From the NCBI GenBank assembly GCA_002410925.1, contig DHPR01000004.1, positions 1 through 64,000 on the forward strand: 64,000 nucleotides of DNA, in the 5' to 3' direction. A model generated the notes under the pieces. The model made no database searches and had not been told where the DNA came from. It was given only the letters and a program-made list of their open reading frames with translations. Position 1 is the stretch's first letter, and every line of letters starts with the position of its first letter. Shown one piece after another: positions 17,221-25,999 of the stretch. Position numbers and translations under genes: made by a program. Source of the DNA: UBA5359 sp002410925 [NCBI: bacterium UBP13_UBA5359]. GTDB taxonomy: Bacteria > UBP13 > UBA5359.

Positions 17221-18893
17221 GCTGTTATCGATACTTGCCCTATACTTTGACATTAGGTGCTCCGGCCGTTATTACGGCTTTAGGAGGTGATCCAAACAGT
17301 TCTCTATGTTTGCCGTTCATTCCGGGTGCCGCTATACGGGGTGCAATGGCTGGCCGTCTTGGTAATTCGGGTACGGATAATGTTAAAGAAGAGGAATTTT
17401 ACGAGCTGGTTTTAGGTGGTAAAGTTCGATATCTGCATGCCTACCCAGCTCAGAATGATCGGCGTGCCTTACCGATACCGGTCTCTGTGCGGCTGAAAAA
17501 GGAGGCACAAAAAAGGCTTGAAAACATTGCTGCCGGAGATCTCGCTGCATATCCCTCGCTAGAAGGGAATGCGGTTGTAAATTGGCCGAAAGAGCAATTG
17601 GTGGCACCTGCAGAGAATTTTCTTACCATTGGGTCTTCTCGCCTAACTCTGGTTCAACCCGAAAGGAGTACTCGTATTCATCATCAACGAGATAGCAAAG
17701 GGGATTATTTGGGGCAAGATAAGCAGATACGTAATCACGGAGCAATCTTTTTCTTTGAATCTCTTGATGCCGGTCAATCTTTCAAAGGTTTGCTTCAGAT
17801 ACGCGGAGAGTCCGAAGAGGAATGCGAGCAACTTGCTAAGCGAGTTCAGACGTTATTAAAAGAAGAGATATTCGTAGGGCGATCCAAACGTGCAGGCTAT
17901 GGAGGCATGGCTAAAATTGAATGGGACGAAAGTCGAAAAAATGAGGTTGAAGGAGCTGGAACTGACGGTTTTCAGCCTATAACTTGTGATATTGAACCGG
18001 ATATGAAATTTCGCTTGCTTTTGACCTCAGCCTGCATCGTGCGTAATCCGGATACGGGACAGATTGACCCCGGTGCTTTAAAGGTATTGATCAGCCGGTA
18101 TCTGGAAGATAAAGTGGAATGGGTTTGCAGCAGATGGGCATTTGCAACCGTTGGCGGATTTAACCGTAAGTGGCGGCTGGAAACACCCCAGGCTCTAGCT
18201 GTAGCAGCCGGTTCAGTTGTTGTGCTTAAGGCAAAACAGCCGATTTTAATTGATGAGCTATACCGTGTGGAGCATGAAGGCTTGGGGGAGCGCAGAGAGG
18301 AAGGATACGGCCGTGTGCTTTTTCTTAAAGAAGGACTTTCGCCGCAGGTCTTTCTACATCAGGAGAAGAAAGCTTTATCAAGCTTTCTGTTAGGCAAAAA
18401 TCCGCCGCAACTTGTTTCTATTATCGAAAAACGTATTATCGATGTGCAGATCATTAAGCAGATCGAAGAAAAGGCATTATCAATTGCAAAAAGTGCGAAA
18501 AATCTTCCCAGCTCCAGTCTCTTGGGACGGTTACGAACTCCCTTGCGAAATGACCCTGAAAAAGCGCTGAAAACCATTAAGGACTGGTTGCAAGAAGGGG
18601 ATAAGGACAAATGCTTAAAACGAGCTGCCATGGATCAATTGAATGGGTGCTTTATAGAATGGAAAAACAGAAAACACAGTTTACTTGAATGGCTGATGGA
18701 AGCGATTGATGAAAATAAAATTCTTGATTGGCTGCAGACATCGGTGATAGCGCAACGAGGCCATCTCATTTCAGAAAAATCCGCAATGAATTTTCTTCAC
18801 GCAAAATCAGAAGAGCTATCTGTTCGCCTCATTGATGCTCTGTTTTCTGCTATGGCCCTGAGGAACAAGAAAAAGGAGGCCGATGATGAGTAA
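17217..18893 (+). CDS. csx10: Csx10/Cas5-like RAMP with helical C-terminal (Cas11-like) domain
   Basis: This 558-residue protein resembles Csx10, the Cas5-type subunit of type III-D that holds the crRNA 5' handle. The N-terminal RAMP domain shows FIPGAAIRGAMAGR, the tract YLHAYPAQNDRRALPIPV, and the loop GRSKRAGYGGMAKI near 220-235. A second RAMP-like part (about 255-385) ends in GLGERREEGYGRVLF. Residues about 385-558 are purely helical and charged, with no RAMP motif, and could be a fused Cas11-like small subunit. It starts with a GTG overlapping the previous stop (GTGA). No separate small-subunit gene was found in the operon, which supports the fusion idea. Confidence 0.8.
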   Translation: MSCYRYLPYTLTLGAPAVITALGGDPNSSLCLPFIPGAAIRGAMAGRLGNSGTDNVKEEEFYELVLGGKVRYLHAYPAQNDRRALPIPVSVRLKKEAQKRLENIAAGDLAAYPSLEGNAVVNWPKEQLVAPAENFLTIGSSRLTLVQPERSTRIHHQRDSKGDYLGQDKQIRNHGAIFFFESLDAGQSFKGLLQIRGESEEECEQLAKRVQTLLKEEIFVGRSKRAGYGGMAKIEWDESRKNEVEGAGTDGFQPITCDIEPDMKFRLLLTSACIVRNPDTGQIDPGALKVLISRYLEDKVEWVCSRWAFATVGGFNRKWRLETPQALAVAAGSVVVLKAKQPILIDELYRVEHEGLGERREEGYGRVLFLKEGLSPQVFLHQEKKALSSFLLGKNPPQLVSIIEKRIIDVQIIKQIEEKALSIAKSAKNLPSSSLLGRLRTPLRNDPEKALKTIKDWLQEGDKDKCLKRAAMDQLNGCFIEWKNRKHSLLEWLMEAIDENKILDWLQTSVIAQRGHLISEKSAMNFLHAKSEELSVRLIDALFSAMALRNKKKEADDE

Positions 18894-20337
18894 TCAAGCA
18901 TCGATATCAGGGTGTAACAATAATATACGAATTATGATTGCTCGCTGGGTTGTCACTGGCGAGATTATGCTTAAAACGGCTACTCATTTGGGAGGCTCTG
19001 CGGATGTTGCCATTGATATGCCCCTGCTAAGAGATTCTAAAGATGGCGTGCCTCTGCTTCCGGGAACATCTTTGGCCGGTGCATTGCGCAGCCATCTGGC
19101 TGATATTCTTGGTGGATACCGATCAGAAGAGGTTGCGGACGTAGCTGCTTTGTTCGGTGCAGCCATGTGTGATCATGAAGGGATAGAAAGCCCTTTGATT
19201 GTTTTTGATTCCCTGGGGCGATTGCCGGACGGTATGGCTGTGGAAATCCGTGATGGCGTTGCTCTTGAACCGGCAAGTGGTACAGCCCAGATGCATAAGA
19301 AATTTGATATGGAGGTACTCCCGGCAGGGACGGTTTTTCCTATTCGGGTGGAATTGATAATCTCGAATATCGGCAGGGAATCTAAATTAATCAATCTTTT
19401 AGCAGAAACGTTAAATGGCTTAGCGGAAGGAGAGGTCTCTCTTGGAATGAGGCGCTCCAGGGGATTAGGGGCGATTGCTGCCCAAAATTGGCGTGCTATT
19501 CGGTATGATCTGGCTTCACAAGAGGGTTGGCTCAATTATCTGACTGCAGATGCTCTGACCCCTATAAGCGACGATGTCGAGGCTCATTCTTCTCCATGGA
19601 AGGCTTGCTGTAATGCTTACGCATCTATTAACCAGGAAGAGCTCCCTGATAAGCGGCAGCGGATAATTATTGAGGCGAAACTATCTTTCTCTGGAGGGAT
19701 CTTGGTGCGTAGTCCGGCAGTCACAGCTGATGCTCCGGATGCGGTACATCTTATTTCCGGCGGACGGTCTATTTTACCGGGCACAAGTTTGGCCGGCGTG
19801 CTGAGGAATAGAGCGCTGAGAATTGCTCGTATTGTTCGCAATAAAAAGAATGATGCGGAGGGCTGGATTGAGAGAATTTTCGGATCGCGATTGGAAGAAA
19901 ATATCAAGGTTGAATCCTCCGCTTCTCGCCTGAAAATCTCTGAGAACGTGATCACGGATGGAGTGCGAATTAGGCCTTCCCGTACTCGTATTGATCGGTT
20001 TACGCAAGGGGTAACCAAAGGTGCACTCTTTGATGAAGAACCGCATTATGATGGAAAAACAACGGTACGCCTGGAGCTGCGAAAACCATTATCCGGGGAG
20101 GCCGGATTGCTTCTGTTATTGTTAAAAGATCTGCTTTCCGGTGATCTGAATGTGGGTGGCGCAGGTTCCATAGGCCGTGGAGTAATTAAAGGCACAGCTA
20201 AAATTCGTTTTGGTGATAGGGCAGAAAGAGAGGTAAGGGTTACTGGAGAGGACCTTAAGGTTGCAGCTGATGATAGGGATTTTTTGAATAAAGAAATAGA
20301 GAAGTTTTATACGGAGGTGCTTTGTGAACCGGCTTGA
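18886..20337 (+). CDS. Tandem Cas7 (two Csm3-like RAMP domains fused)
   Basis: About 483 residues form two Cas7-type domains. Domain 1 has IDMPLLRDSKDG then PLLPGTSLAGALRSHLA and the loop GMRRSRGLGAI. Domain 2 has SILPGTSLAGVLRNRAL, IDRFTQGVTKGALFDEEP (a Csm3-type thumb/insertion region) and GGAGSIGRGVIKG. In III-D complexes such tandem proteins supply two consecutive backbone units. The ATG at 18886 is six bases after AAGGAGG, so I prefer it over the ATG three bases upstream. The end overlaps csx19. Confidence 0.85.
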   Translation: MSNQASISGCNNNIRIMIARWVVTGEIMLKTATHLGGSADVAIDMPLLRDSKDGVPLLPGTSLAGALRSHLADILGGYRSEEVADVAALFGAAMCDHEGIESPLIVFDSLGRLPDGMAVEIRDGVALEPASGTAQMHKKFDMEVLPAGTVFPIRVELIISNIGRESKLINLLAETLNGLAEGEVSLGMRRSRGLGAIAAQNWRAIRYDLASQEGWLNYLTADALTPISDDVEAHSSPWKACCNAYASINQEELPDKRQRIIIEAKLSFSGGILVRSPAVTADAPDAVHLISGGRSILPGTSLAGVLRNRALRIARIVRNKKNDAEGWIERIFGSRLEENIKVESSASRLKISENVITDGVRIRPSRTRIDRFTQGVTKGALFDEEPHYDGKTTVRLELRKPLSGEAGLLLLLLKDLLSGDLNVGGAGSIGRGVIKGTAKIRFGDRAEREVRVTGEDLKVAADDRDFLNKEIEKFYTEVLCEPA

Positions 20338-20935
20338 AGGATGCAGGATAGAGAGGCTGGATAATCAAGCGTGTCAGATTGTTCTAAGACAAGTGCTCGA
20401 AAGAGAAGAAATGGAAGATGGCGTTAATACTCTTTCTTGGCTCTTGGCATATTGTCATGATGGTGTGACATGGGGAAGATATGAAAGCTCCAGGCGATGT
20501 TGGCAGCTATCCACCAATGCATTTCCAGATTTATGTCCCCAGATTTCCTGCTCCAATCTTTTGGAACTTCGTCTGTTTGGTTCTGAAAGTGAAATAATGC
20601 TTTGGAAAGCAGATGGCAGCTTATCCGGCCGGCTGATGTGCAATCAGCCGGCTGAAAAGAAGGCTTCTTCTGTTCAGCCGGGAAGTGAGACGCGTATTCT
20701 ATTAGGAGATCGCATCATAGGAGAGCCTAGAGAGGGTTTTACTAGAGTAGGAACAGCCAGCGGAATGGAGCAGGCCGTTCCTTTGGAATGCAAGAAAAAG
20801 GACTTCGATGATGGGCGTTGGCCGCTTCGCTTGAAAGTGCGACATTACTTTGAACAGGACAGGAAGACTGGTGCAGTTCGCGTGGCTGCAACGCGTCTTG
20901 TAGAAGTTTTTAAGGAGGCTGTTAATGCATACTAA
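20324..20935 (+). CDS. csx19: Csx19 (TIGR03984-type) III-D subunit
   Basis: This 203-residue protein carries the TIGR03984 features LSWLLAYCHDGVTWG near residues 37-51 and LLELRLFGSESEIMLWK near 84-100. The C-terminal RHYFEQDRKTGAVRVAATRL also fits. Csx19 is a marker of type III-D systems and a complex subunit of poorly defined role. The GTG start lies four bases after GGAGGTG, and the gene overlaps both neighbours slightly. This gene is what most firmly places the locus in subtype III-D. Confidence 0.8.
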   Translation: MNRLEGCRIERLDNQACQIVLRQVLEREEMEDGVNTLSWLLAYCHDGVTWGRYESSRRCWQLSTNAFPDLCPQISCSNLLELRLFGSESEIMLWKADGSLSGRLMCNQPAEKKASSVQPGSETRILLGDRIIGEPREGFTRVGTASGMEQAVPLECKKKDFDDGRWPLRLKVRHYFEQDRKTGAVRVAATRLVEVFKEAVNAY

Positions 20936-22892
20936 TCCGACAAATGAAAAAACTGCCACTGCCCCTTACAATTTTGTTCCTTTACCCAATTCTGTTTACA
21001 CTCTGGATAATGGTATTGAAGTCAATGGCCAAAGGATTGAGCATGATCACTTTGTACCGGAAACGCACAGTGGGTGGCTTGATCTTGCGATTGAAACTCT
21101 AACGCCGTTATTTATTCGTGGGCCGATAACCAAAAGCGATGAGGATTGGAACAAGCGAGAGCTGCGTTTGCAATCGGAGCCTTTCACTACGCCGGATGGC
21201 AGGCCTTTAATCCCTGGCTCCGGCCTGCGAGGTATGATTCGAACCTTGATAGAAATTCTTTCCTTTAGCAAGATCGTACCGGTGACGAAGGAGAAAGCCT
21301 TCTTCAGAAATATGGGGAAGGATCGAGTCAGCAAGCTTTATCGCAAAAAAATGATATGTGAAAATAAAAAGCCGAGCGGAGGGTACGTCAAAGAAGATAA
21401 TGGCCAATGGGTTATTGTTCCCGCAAAGGAAGTGTTAAGAATTAGTAAAAAAGGGTTGAATACACTAGGGCTAAATATTCTTGAAAAGCGAGAGGGAAGA
21501 GATTATCCTAATTGGAAAGCCCAGCATAAACAATGTTGGTTTAAGCGTGACGATCGGATAAATTATCGAGTAAAAAAGATTTATCTTAGCCTTCAAAGGG
21601 GTTTGGAAGAGGGCACTCTGGTTCTTTCCGGCAATGTGCCAAATAAGGTGTATGATTTTGTATTCGTGGGGCAGGACGAAGAGCATCAGGTTGTTATTCC
21701 CAATAAGATCTGGCAGCGATTTCACGGTGAAAGCCAGATTACTCAATGGCAAGAGATTGCTTTTCCGCAAAACGAACCCGAGAAGGGTTGCCGTAGGGGT
21801 AAAGGCCACTTATGTAATGGCGAACCGGTATTTTTTTTAACGAATGATTCTGCCAAATCTGATGAAAATCCGGAAGGACTGATATTTTTTGGCCGAGCCC
21901 AGATGTTCCGTTTTCCTTATGATCATAGTCCAAATGATTTGATTCCTCAAAAAATCAAAAATGCCGGTCTGGATTTGGCCGAAGCTATGTTCGGAATGGT
22001 TGATAAGAAGAAGGATCTGGCCATTAAAGGGCGAGTTTTTTTCGAAGATGCTGTAGTTAACGGCGGCAGACAGGCATGGCTAGAGAAAATCATAGTGCCG
22101 CGTATACTTTCCTCACCCAAGATAACCTGCTTTCAGCATTATCTGGTTCAGAACGGAAGCTCCCCAAAAGAGCTGCTTACATATCTATCGGAAGACCAAG
22201 CAGTTATCCGTGGTCATAAGCTATATTGGCACCGCTGGGACATAAACCGGGGACTTGATGCCGTTAAAGAATCTGATAAATATGATGAGCTATTGAATGA
22301 ATTGCAATCCGGCAAACCTAAAGAAGACTCTCAACATACGCTTATTCAGCCTGTTAAAGCAGGTGTGACCTTTAATGGACGTATCCGCTTTGAAAATTTA
22401 ACAGATATTGAATTGGGAGCCTTGCTCTGTGCATTGCAACTTCCAAAGGGCTGTGCTCACAAGCTGGGAATGGGAAAACCCCTTGGCCTGGGAACTGTGC
22501 AAATAGAATCAAAACTTAACCTCATTGATAGAGTTAAGAGATATGCATGTTGGGAGAATAACGGTAGTTTTCAAAATGATGGAAGCGATTTTATTAAGAA
22601 ATTTGAAGAAGCGATGCTTGTTCATGCCCGAAAGAGCCAGGAAAAGATGAATGAGAGCAAGACCGGCCTGCAGAAAATCGCTCGATTAGAAGTGCTGTTT
22701 CACCTTTTAAATTGGGAGAAAAGGCCGCAACTTTCCAGCACCGATTACATGAGGGTAGATGATTTTCGTTCCAGGTCGATTCTTCCAACGCCGTGTGAAG
22801 TGTTTGAAAAGGGAGAACCTGCCCGAGCATCTGATTTGCTAAAATCAAAAGAGCAGGCTTGGGCAAAGCAAGGCAAAGCACACAAGAGATAG
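20925..22892 (+). CDS. Large TIGR03986-type Cas7 RAMP with insertion
   Basis: The 655-residue protein begins with APYNFVPLPNSVY, a typical TIGR03986 opening. The RAMP signature follows (LTPLFIRGP, then PLIPGSGLRGMIRTLIEIL near 95-113). A long, basic region of about 200 residues separates the first and last parts of the fold. The C-terminal part has FNGRIRFENLTDIELGALL and LGMGKPLGLGTVQIE, the Gly-rich loop. In III-D complexes this corresponds to a Cas7 with a large insertion. AAGGAGG precedes the ATG. It is the last gene of the contiguous effector block. Confidence 0.82.
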   Translation: MHTNPTNEKTATAPYNFVPLPNSVYTLDNGIEVNGQRIEHDHFVPETHSGWLDLAIETLTPLFIRGPITKSDEDWNKRELRLQSEPFTTPDGRPLIPGSGLRGMIRTLIEILSFSKIVPVTKEKAFFRNMGKDRVSKLYRKKMICENKKPSGGYVKEDNGQWVIVPAKEVLRISKKGLNTLGLNILEKREGRDYPNWKAQHKQCWFKRDDRINYRVKKIYLSLQRGLEEGTLVLSGNVPNKVYDFVFVGQDEEHQVVIPNKIWQRFHGESQITQWQEIAFPQNEPEKGCRRGKGHLCNGEPVFFLTNDSAKSDENPEGLIFFGRAQMFRFPYDHSPNDLIPQKIKNAGLDLAEAMFGMVDKKKDLAIKGRVFFEDAVVNGGRQAWLEKIIVPRILSSPKITCFQHYLVQNGSSPKELLTYLSEDQAVIRGHKLYWHRWDINRGLDAVKESDKYDELLNELQSGKPKEDSQHTLIQPVKAGVTFNGRIRFENLTDIELGALLCALQLPKGCAHKLGMGKPLGLGTVQIESKLNLIDRVKRYACWENNGSFQNDGSDFIKKFEEAMLVHARKSQEKMNESKTGLQKIARLEVLFHLLNWEKRPQLSSTDYMRVDDFRSRSILPTPCEVFEKGEPARASDLLKSKEQAWAKQGKAHKR

Positions 22893-23183
22893 CGCAACAG
22901 ATGTTGTCAAAACGGTAATACCTTCCTCTTCGGAGCGAATCAAACCTATTGAGCAAGGGCAAACACGTAGAGGTTTGTTGAAGCGAGACCGCGACCAATG
23001 GAGCGCCCGATTTGAAGGCGATGATCTGTAACGAAGGTGAAATTCCTGAAGGGCAACCGAAGATTGCAGTGCGAATTTTTTATTGTCAAACAAAATAAAA
23101 AAGTTGGAATTAGGGTTCGTTTTGAAAAGCTTCTCTAAATAGCAGAGCGATAAAATTTATCTTTAGCAAAGAGGGAGTGCAAA
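22893..23183 (+). other. 291-base gap in the CRISPR locus; no gene or array seen
   Basis: I searched by eye for direct repeats of CRISPR size and found none. The first half is GC-richer with GAAGG-containing segments; the second half is AT-rich. TAAAAT at 23151-23156, within GCGATAAAATT, may be a -10 element for the following gene, as the same 11 bases occur upstream of the first CARF gene. Antisense frames in the first half are open but match nothing I recognise. Confidence 0.4.
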
Positions 23184-24449
23184 ATGAAGTGGCTGATAAT
23201 TACTGTGGGGTGGTCTTCCCAGCCGATAGTAACATCTATAAAGACATGGCACCCAGACCGAGTGGCCTTTGTTTGTTCTGATAACAGCAATGAAAATAAA
23301 AGCTCATGTCGGCAGATAATGGGAGAGGGTTTAGTTTGTTCATCCAAGGATGATGGAAAGGAACAGAATTTGCCTAATATACCGACTCAGGCTGGGTTAA
23401 ATGAAGAACAGTATAAGGATTACTTGATTACTGTGCCGGCGGATGATATTGAGAGTGCTTATGACAGAATAGTTAAACGTATTGCCGACATAAGGGCAGA
23501 GGATAAGAATGCAACCATTACCGCCGATTATACCGGCGGCACCAAATCCATGTCTATTGCGCTTGCTATGGCAGCAATTGATGATGGCAATATAATAGAT
23601 ATAAAATTTGTTACCGGACCCAGGCAGGATCTGCCGAAGGTGACTTTGGGTGAATCTTTGAGGCCGGCCAAGGTTACTGGAATACGCATAAGACACATTT
23701 CGAAAGAGATCAATTTGCTGATGAAAGAGCTTCAATATGCAGCGGCTGCCAATCTGTTGGCCGAGTTTATCGCTGAAATAGATGTGGATTCAAGCTGGCA
23801 AAAGGCGGTGAATTGTTTGCAGGCATTTGATGCCTGGAACAGATTTGATTATCAATATGCTCTCGAGCTTTTCAGGGCTGTGGGAGGAGAGAAGAATGAA
23901 AAATTTTTAAAGGTGTTGGGGTGTTTAGCTTCATCTGATAGACCTGCTTGGGAGAGCCGAAGTGGCTATCTTCTGGCAAGAGATCTTCTGAGTAATGCTG
24001 CAAGGCAGGCGGCACAGTGCAGATATGAGGATGCTGCAGCCAGGCATTATCGTGCTGTAGAATTAGTGGCTCAAACACAGCTTTTTATGCGCCATAAGAT
24101 AACGACAGCCTCTGTTATGTATGACCAAATACCATCAGATATTTTCTGGAAACCTGAAATAGATAACGGCCCTTTGGAAATAGGTCTGTTCAGAGCATGG
24201 GAGCTGGCGGCAGCTCTGGACAGCAAGGTTGGAGATCTCTTTAATGAATGGCGCGCCCGGCTAAAAGAAGCGATAAAGATTAGAAATATGAGCTTGTGTG
24301 CACATGGAACCGCTGTTATTACGCGTAGTGATTATGATAATGACAGCTCTAACGGCATGCGTGCTTTTGCATCTGCTGCCATCAAGCTTCTGGATAGCGG
24401 CGGACCGAAGATTCCGGAATTTCCGAGAAACCTGGAAGCTTTAACGTAA
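23184..24449 (+). CDS. Csm6-like CARF-HEPN ribonuclease (TIGR02710-type)
   Basis: This 421-residue effector would be activated by cyclic oligoadenylate to cleave RNA. The CARF domain starts with WLIITVGWSSQPIVTS and has DYTGGTKSMSIALAMAA (115-131), the ligand-binding signature. A helical middle part leads to a C-terminal HEPN domain with R-x6-H: RNMSLCAH at 367-374. AGAGGGAG precedes the ATG. The gene lies 291 bases after the effector block and may have its own promoter. It belongs to a different CARF class from the Card1-like protein at the other end of the locus. Confidence 0.85.
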   Translation: MKWLIITVGWSSQPIVTSIKTWHPDRVAFVCSDNSNENKSSCRQIMGEGLVCSSKDDGKEQNLPNIPTQAGLNEEQYKDYLITVPADDIESAYDRIVKRIADIRAEDKNATITADYTGGTKSMSIALAMAAIDDGNIIDIKFVTGPRQDLPKVTLGESLRPAKVTGIRIRHISKEINLLMKELQYAAAANLLAEFIAEIDVDSSWQKAVNCLQAFDAWNRFDYQYALELFRAVGGEKNEKFLKVLGCLASSDRPAWESRSGYLLARDLLSNAARQAAQCRYEDAAARHYRAVELVAQTQLFMRHKITTASVMYDQIPSDIFWKPEIDNGPLEIGLFRAWELAAALDSKVGDLFNEWRARLKEAIKIRNMSLCAHGTAVITRSDYDNDSSNGMRAFASAAIKLLDSGGPKIPEFPRNLEALT

Positions 24450-24537
24450 AAGCGCTTGCCTTAACGTTGTGTAAGATAAAGCCGTGTATTTAATTACCCG
24501 ATTATCCGGAGAGGAAAAACAGGAATGAATAGAGAAT

Positions 24538-24576
24538 GGCCGTCTTGCTAAATTACCTTGGAAAGGAGAGACGGCC
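24538..24576 (+). other. Hairpin after the CRISPR locus
   Basis: GGCCGTCT at 24538-24545 pairs perfectly with AGACGGCC at 24569-24576 around a 23-base loop. No run of T follows, so it is not a standard intrinsic terminator, but it may still end or process the transcript. Confidence 0.4.
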
Positions 24577-24600
24577 CTCTGTATAGCTGAGAATAATTGT

Positions 24601-24628
24601 TTGCGTCCTGATTTAATAAGCGTATAAT
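24601..24628 (+). promoter_or_regulatory. Promoter of the L,D-transpeptidase gene
   Basis: TTGCGT (24601-24606) and a perfect TATAAT (24623-24628) are separated by 16 bases. The expected transcription start is near 24635, only a few bases before the GTG at 24639, so the mRNA may be nearly leaderless. Confidence 0.6.
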
Positions 24629-24638
24629 TACATAAGAA

Positions 24639-25877
24639 GTGATAATAGCCGCAATGCATCATGAGCGAGGAGGCCTGAGAAGCATTAAACGCTGCATATT
24701 AACTATTCTATCACTCTTCTTAATTTTACAACCTCTGGCTGCCCAGCCTCTGAATCGCCTTACCGGCAGGGCTCTTCTCTATGAAGTCAAAGAAGGCGAG
24801 AGCTTCTACAGCATTGCTCGCTCCCATGGATTGGGGAGCTGGCATTTGCGCCGTGCCAACCCGGGTATGTATGAGTGCCGGCCGGGAGTGCGGCTGCTGT
24901 TGCCGCTGCAGCGAATTGTGCCGAAATATCAGGGCAGTGGAGTGGTGGTGAATTTGCCGGAGAGAATGCTCTACGTCTTTACGAACGGTTCTCTCGAAAC
25001 TTTTTATCCTATAGCCATCGGCCGGCCTGAATTGCGCTGGCAGACTCCCGTCGGCAATTATCACGTCGCCTTCAAAGCCATCAACCCTACCTGGTATCCT
25101 CCCAGGTGGGCTGGACTGGAAAAGCCGGTGCCTCCCGGGCAGAATAATCCTCTTGGCGACAGGTGGATCGGCCTGTCAAAATCAGGTTACGGATTTCACG
25201 GTACGCCATCGTTGTACAGCATAGGTCTATCCGCTTCCCATGGGTGCATGCGTATGTACCCTGAACATGTTCAAAGCCTTTATCGTTCGTTGAAACGTGG
25301 TTCCAGGGTAGAAGTGATCTATCGTCCGGTGCTGTTGTCGCTGGATAAAGAGGCTGGAGAGTGCCGTCTTTCCGTCTTTCCCGATGTTTATGGCCGTACA
25401 GGCAGCTTATATGCTTGCGCCGTCAAGCTTCTTGAGGAAGCCGGATTGGCCCGAGCGACGGACAAGAGCCTGTTAGCGGGTATAATCAAGCGGGCGGCCG
25501 GTCTTTCGGAGCCTTTGCTTTCCACGACAAAGATTTACTTCTGTGGACGACAGCTGCCTGCAAAGCATATGGTTATTCATGAAGAAGGGGAGATATATCT
25601 GGAGAAGGGAGATCTAGCTCTTTGCCGGGCGTTTGTCGGTTTTCCTGATAGCTATGCTCCGACCGGCATAACCGGCAGCTCGCGGTCTCTTCAGGCCTTG
25701 TCATATCTAGAGAACCCTGCTACTCTGATTTTTAGTAAAACCGGCAAAGCTTACAGGCAGATACTAGGCGGTGATTATTTGCCCTTTCTTCCGTTTGCCA
25801 AATCTATCGGTCTTATCTGTATCATGGAGGGTAATAGACTCTTTTTGGTTACCGTGAGGCCGGAAGCTGGAAATTAA
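24639..25877 (+). CDS. L,D-transpeptidase with LysM and C-terminal stalk-like domain
   Basis: This exported enzyme crosslinks peptidoglycan stem peptides (YkuD fold). A basic stretch and hydrophobic helix (about 16-34) form a signal anchor. A LysM-like module follows (YEVKEGESFYSIARSHGL). The YkuD domain has GNYHVAFK and the catalytic H-G-T-P then SHGCMRMYPE (Cys nucleophile). The C-terminal part (from about 285) resembles a stalk domain of surface proteins. The start is uncertain: the GTG at 24639 or the ATG at 24654 are both compatible with a signal peptide, and neither has a good ribosome binding site. Confidence 0.85.
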   Translation: MIIAAMHHERGGLRSIKRCILTILSLFLILQPLAAQPLNRLTGRALLYEVKEGESFYSIARSHGLGSWHLRRANPGMYECRPGVRLLLPLQRIVPKYQGSGVVVNLPERMLYVFTNGSLETFYPIAIGRPELRWQTPVGNYHVAFKAINPTWYPPRWAGLEKPVPPGQNNPLGDRWIGLSKSGYGFHGTPSLYSIGLSASHGCMRMYPEHVQSLYRSLKRGSRVEVIYRPVLLSLDKEAGECRLSVFPDVYGRTGSLYACAVKLLEEAGLARATDKSLLAGIIKRAAGLSEPLLSTTKIYFCGRQLPAKHMVIHEEGEIYLEKGDLALCRAFVGFPDSYAPTGITGSSRSLQALSYLENPATLIFSKTGKAYRQILGGDYLPFLPFAKSIGLICIMEGNRLFLVTVRPEAGN

Positions 25878-25999
25878 TCTCACATGGCGCCGTTGACGCC
25901 GCCACTGGCAGGGAATATCCAGCCAGAGGGGCCGGCCAGGTAATGAATTTCTACCAGCACGGTATTATTAGATCATGAAAGAAACAGAGCAAAAAACGT

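Noticed and set aside
22893-23100. Group II intron or reverse-transcriptase remnant in the CRISPR gap
   Set aside because: I saw no domain V sequence and no reverse-transcriptase motif in any frame.
13286-24640. Search for a CRISPR array near the type III genes
   Set aside because: No 24-40-base repeat occurs three or more times at regular spacing in 13286-13782, 22893-23183 or 24450-24640.
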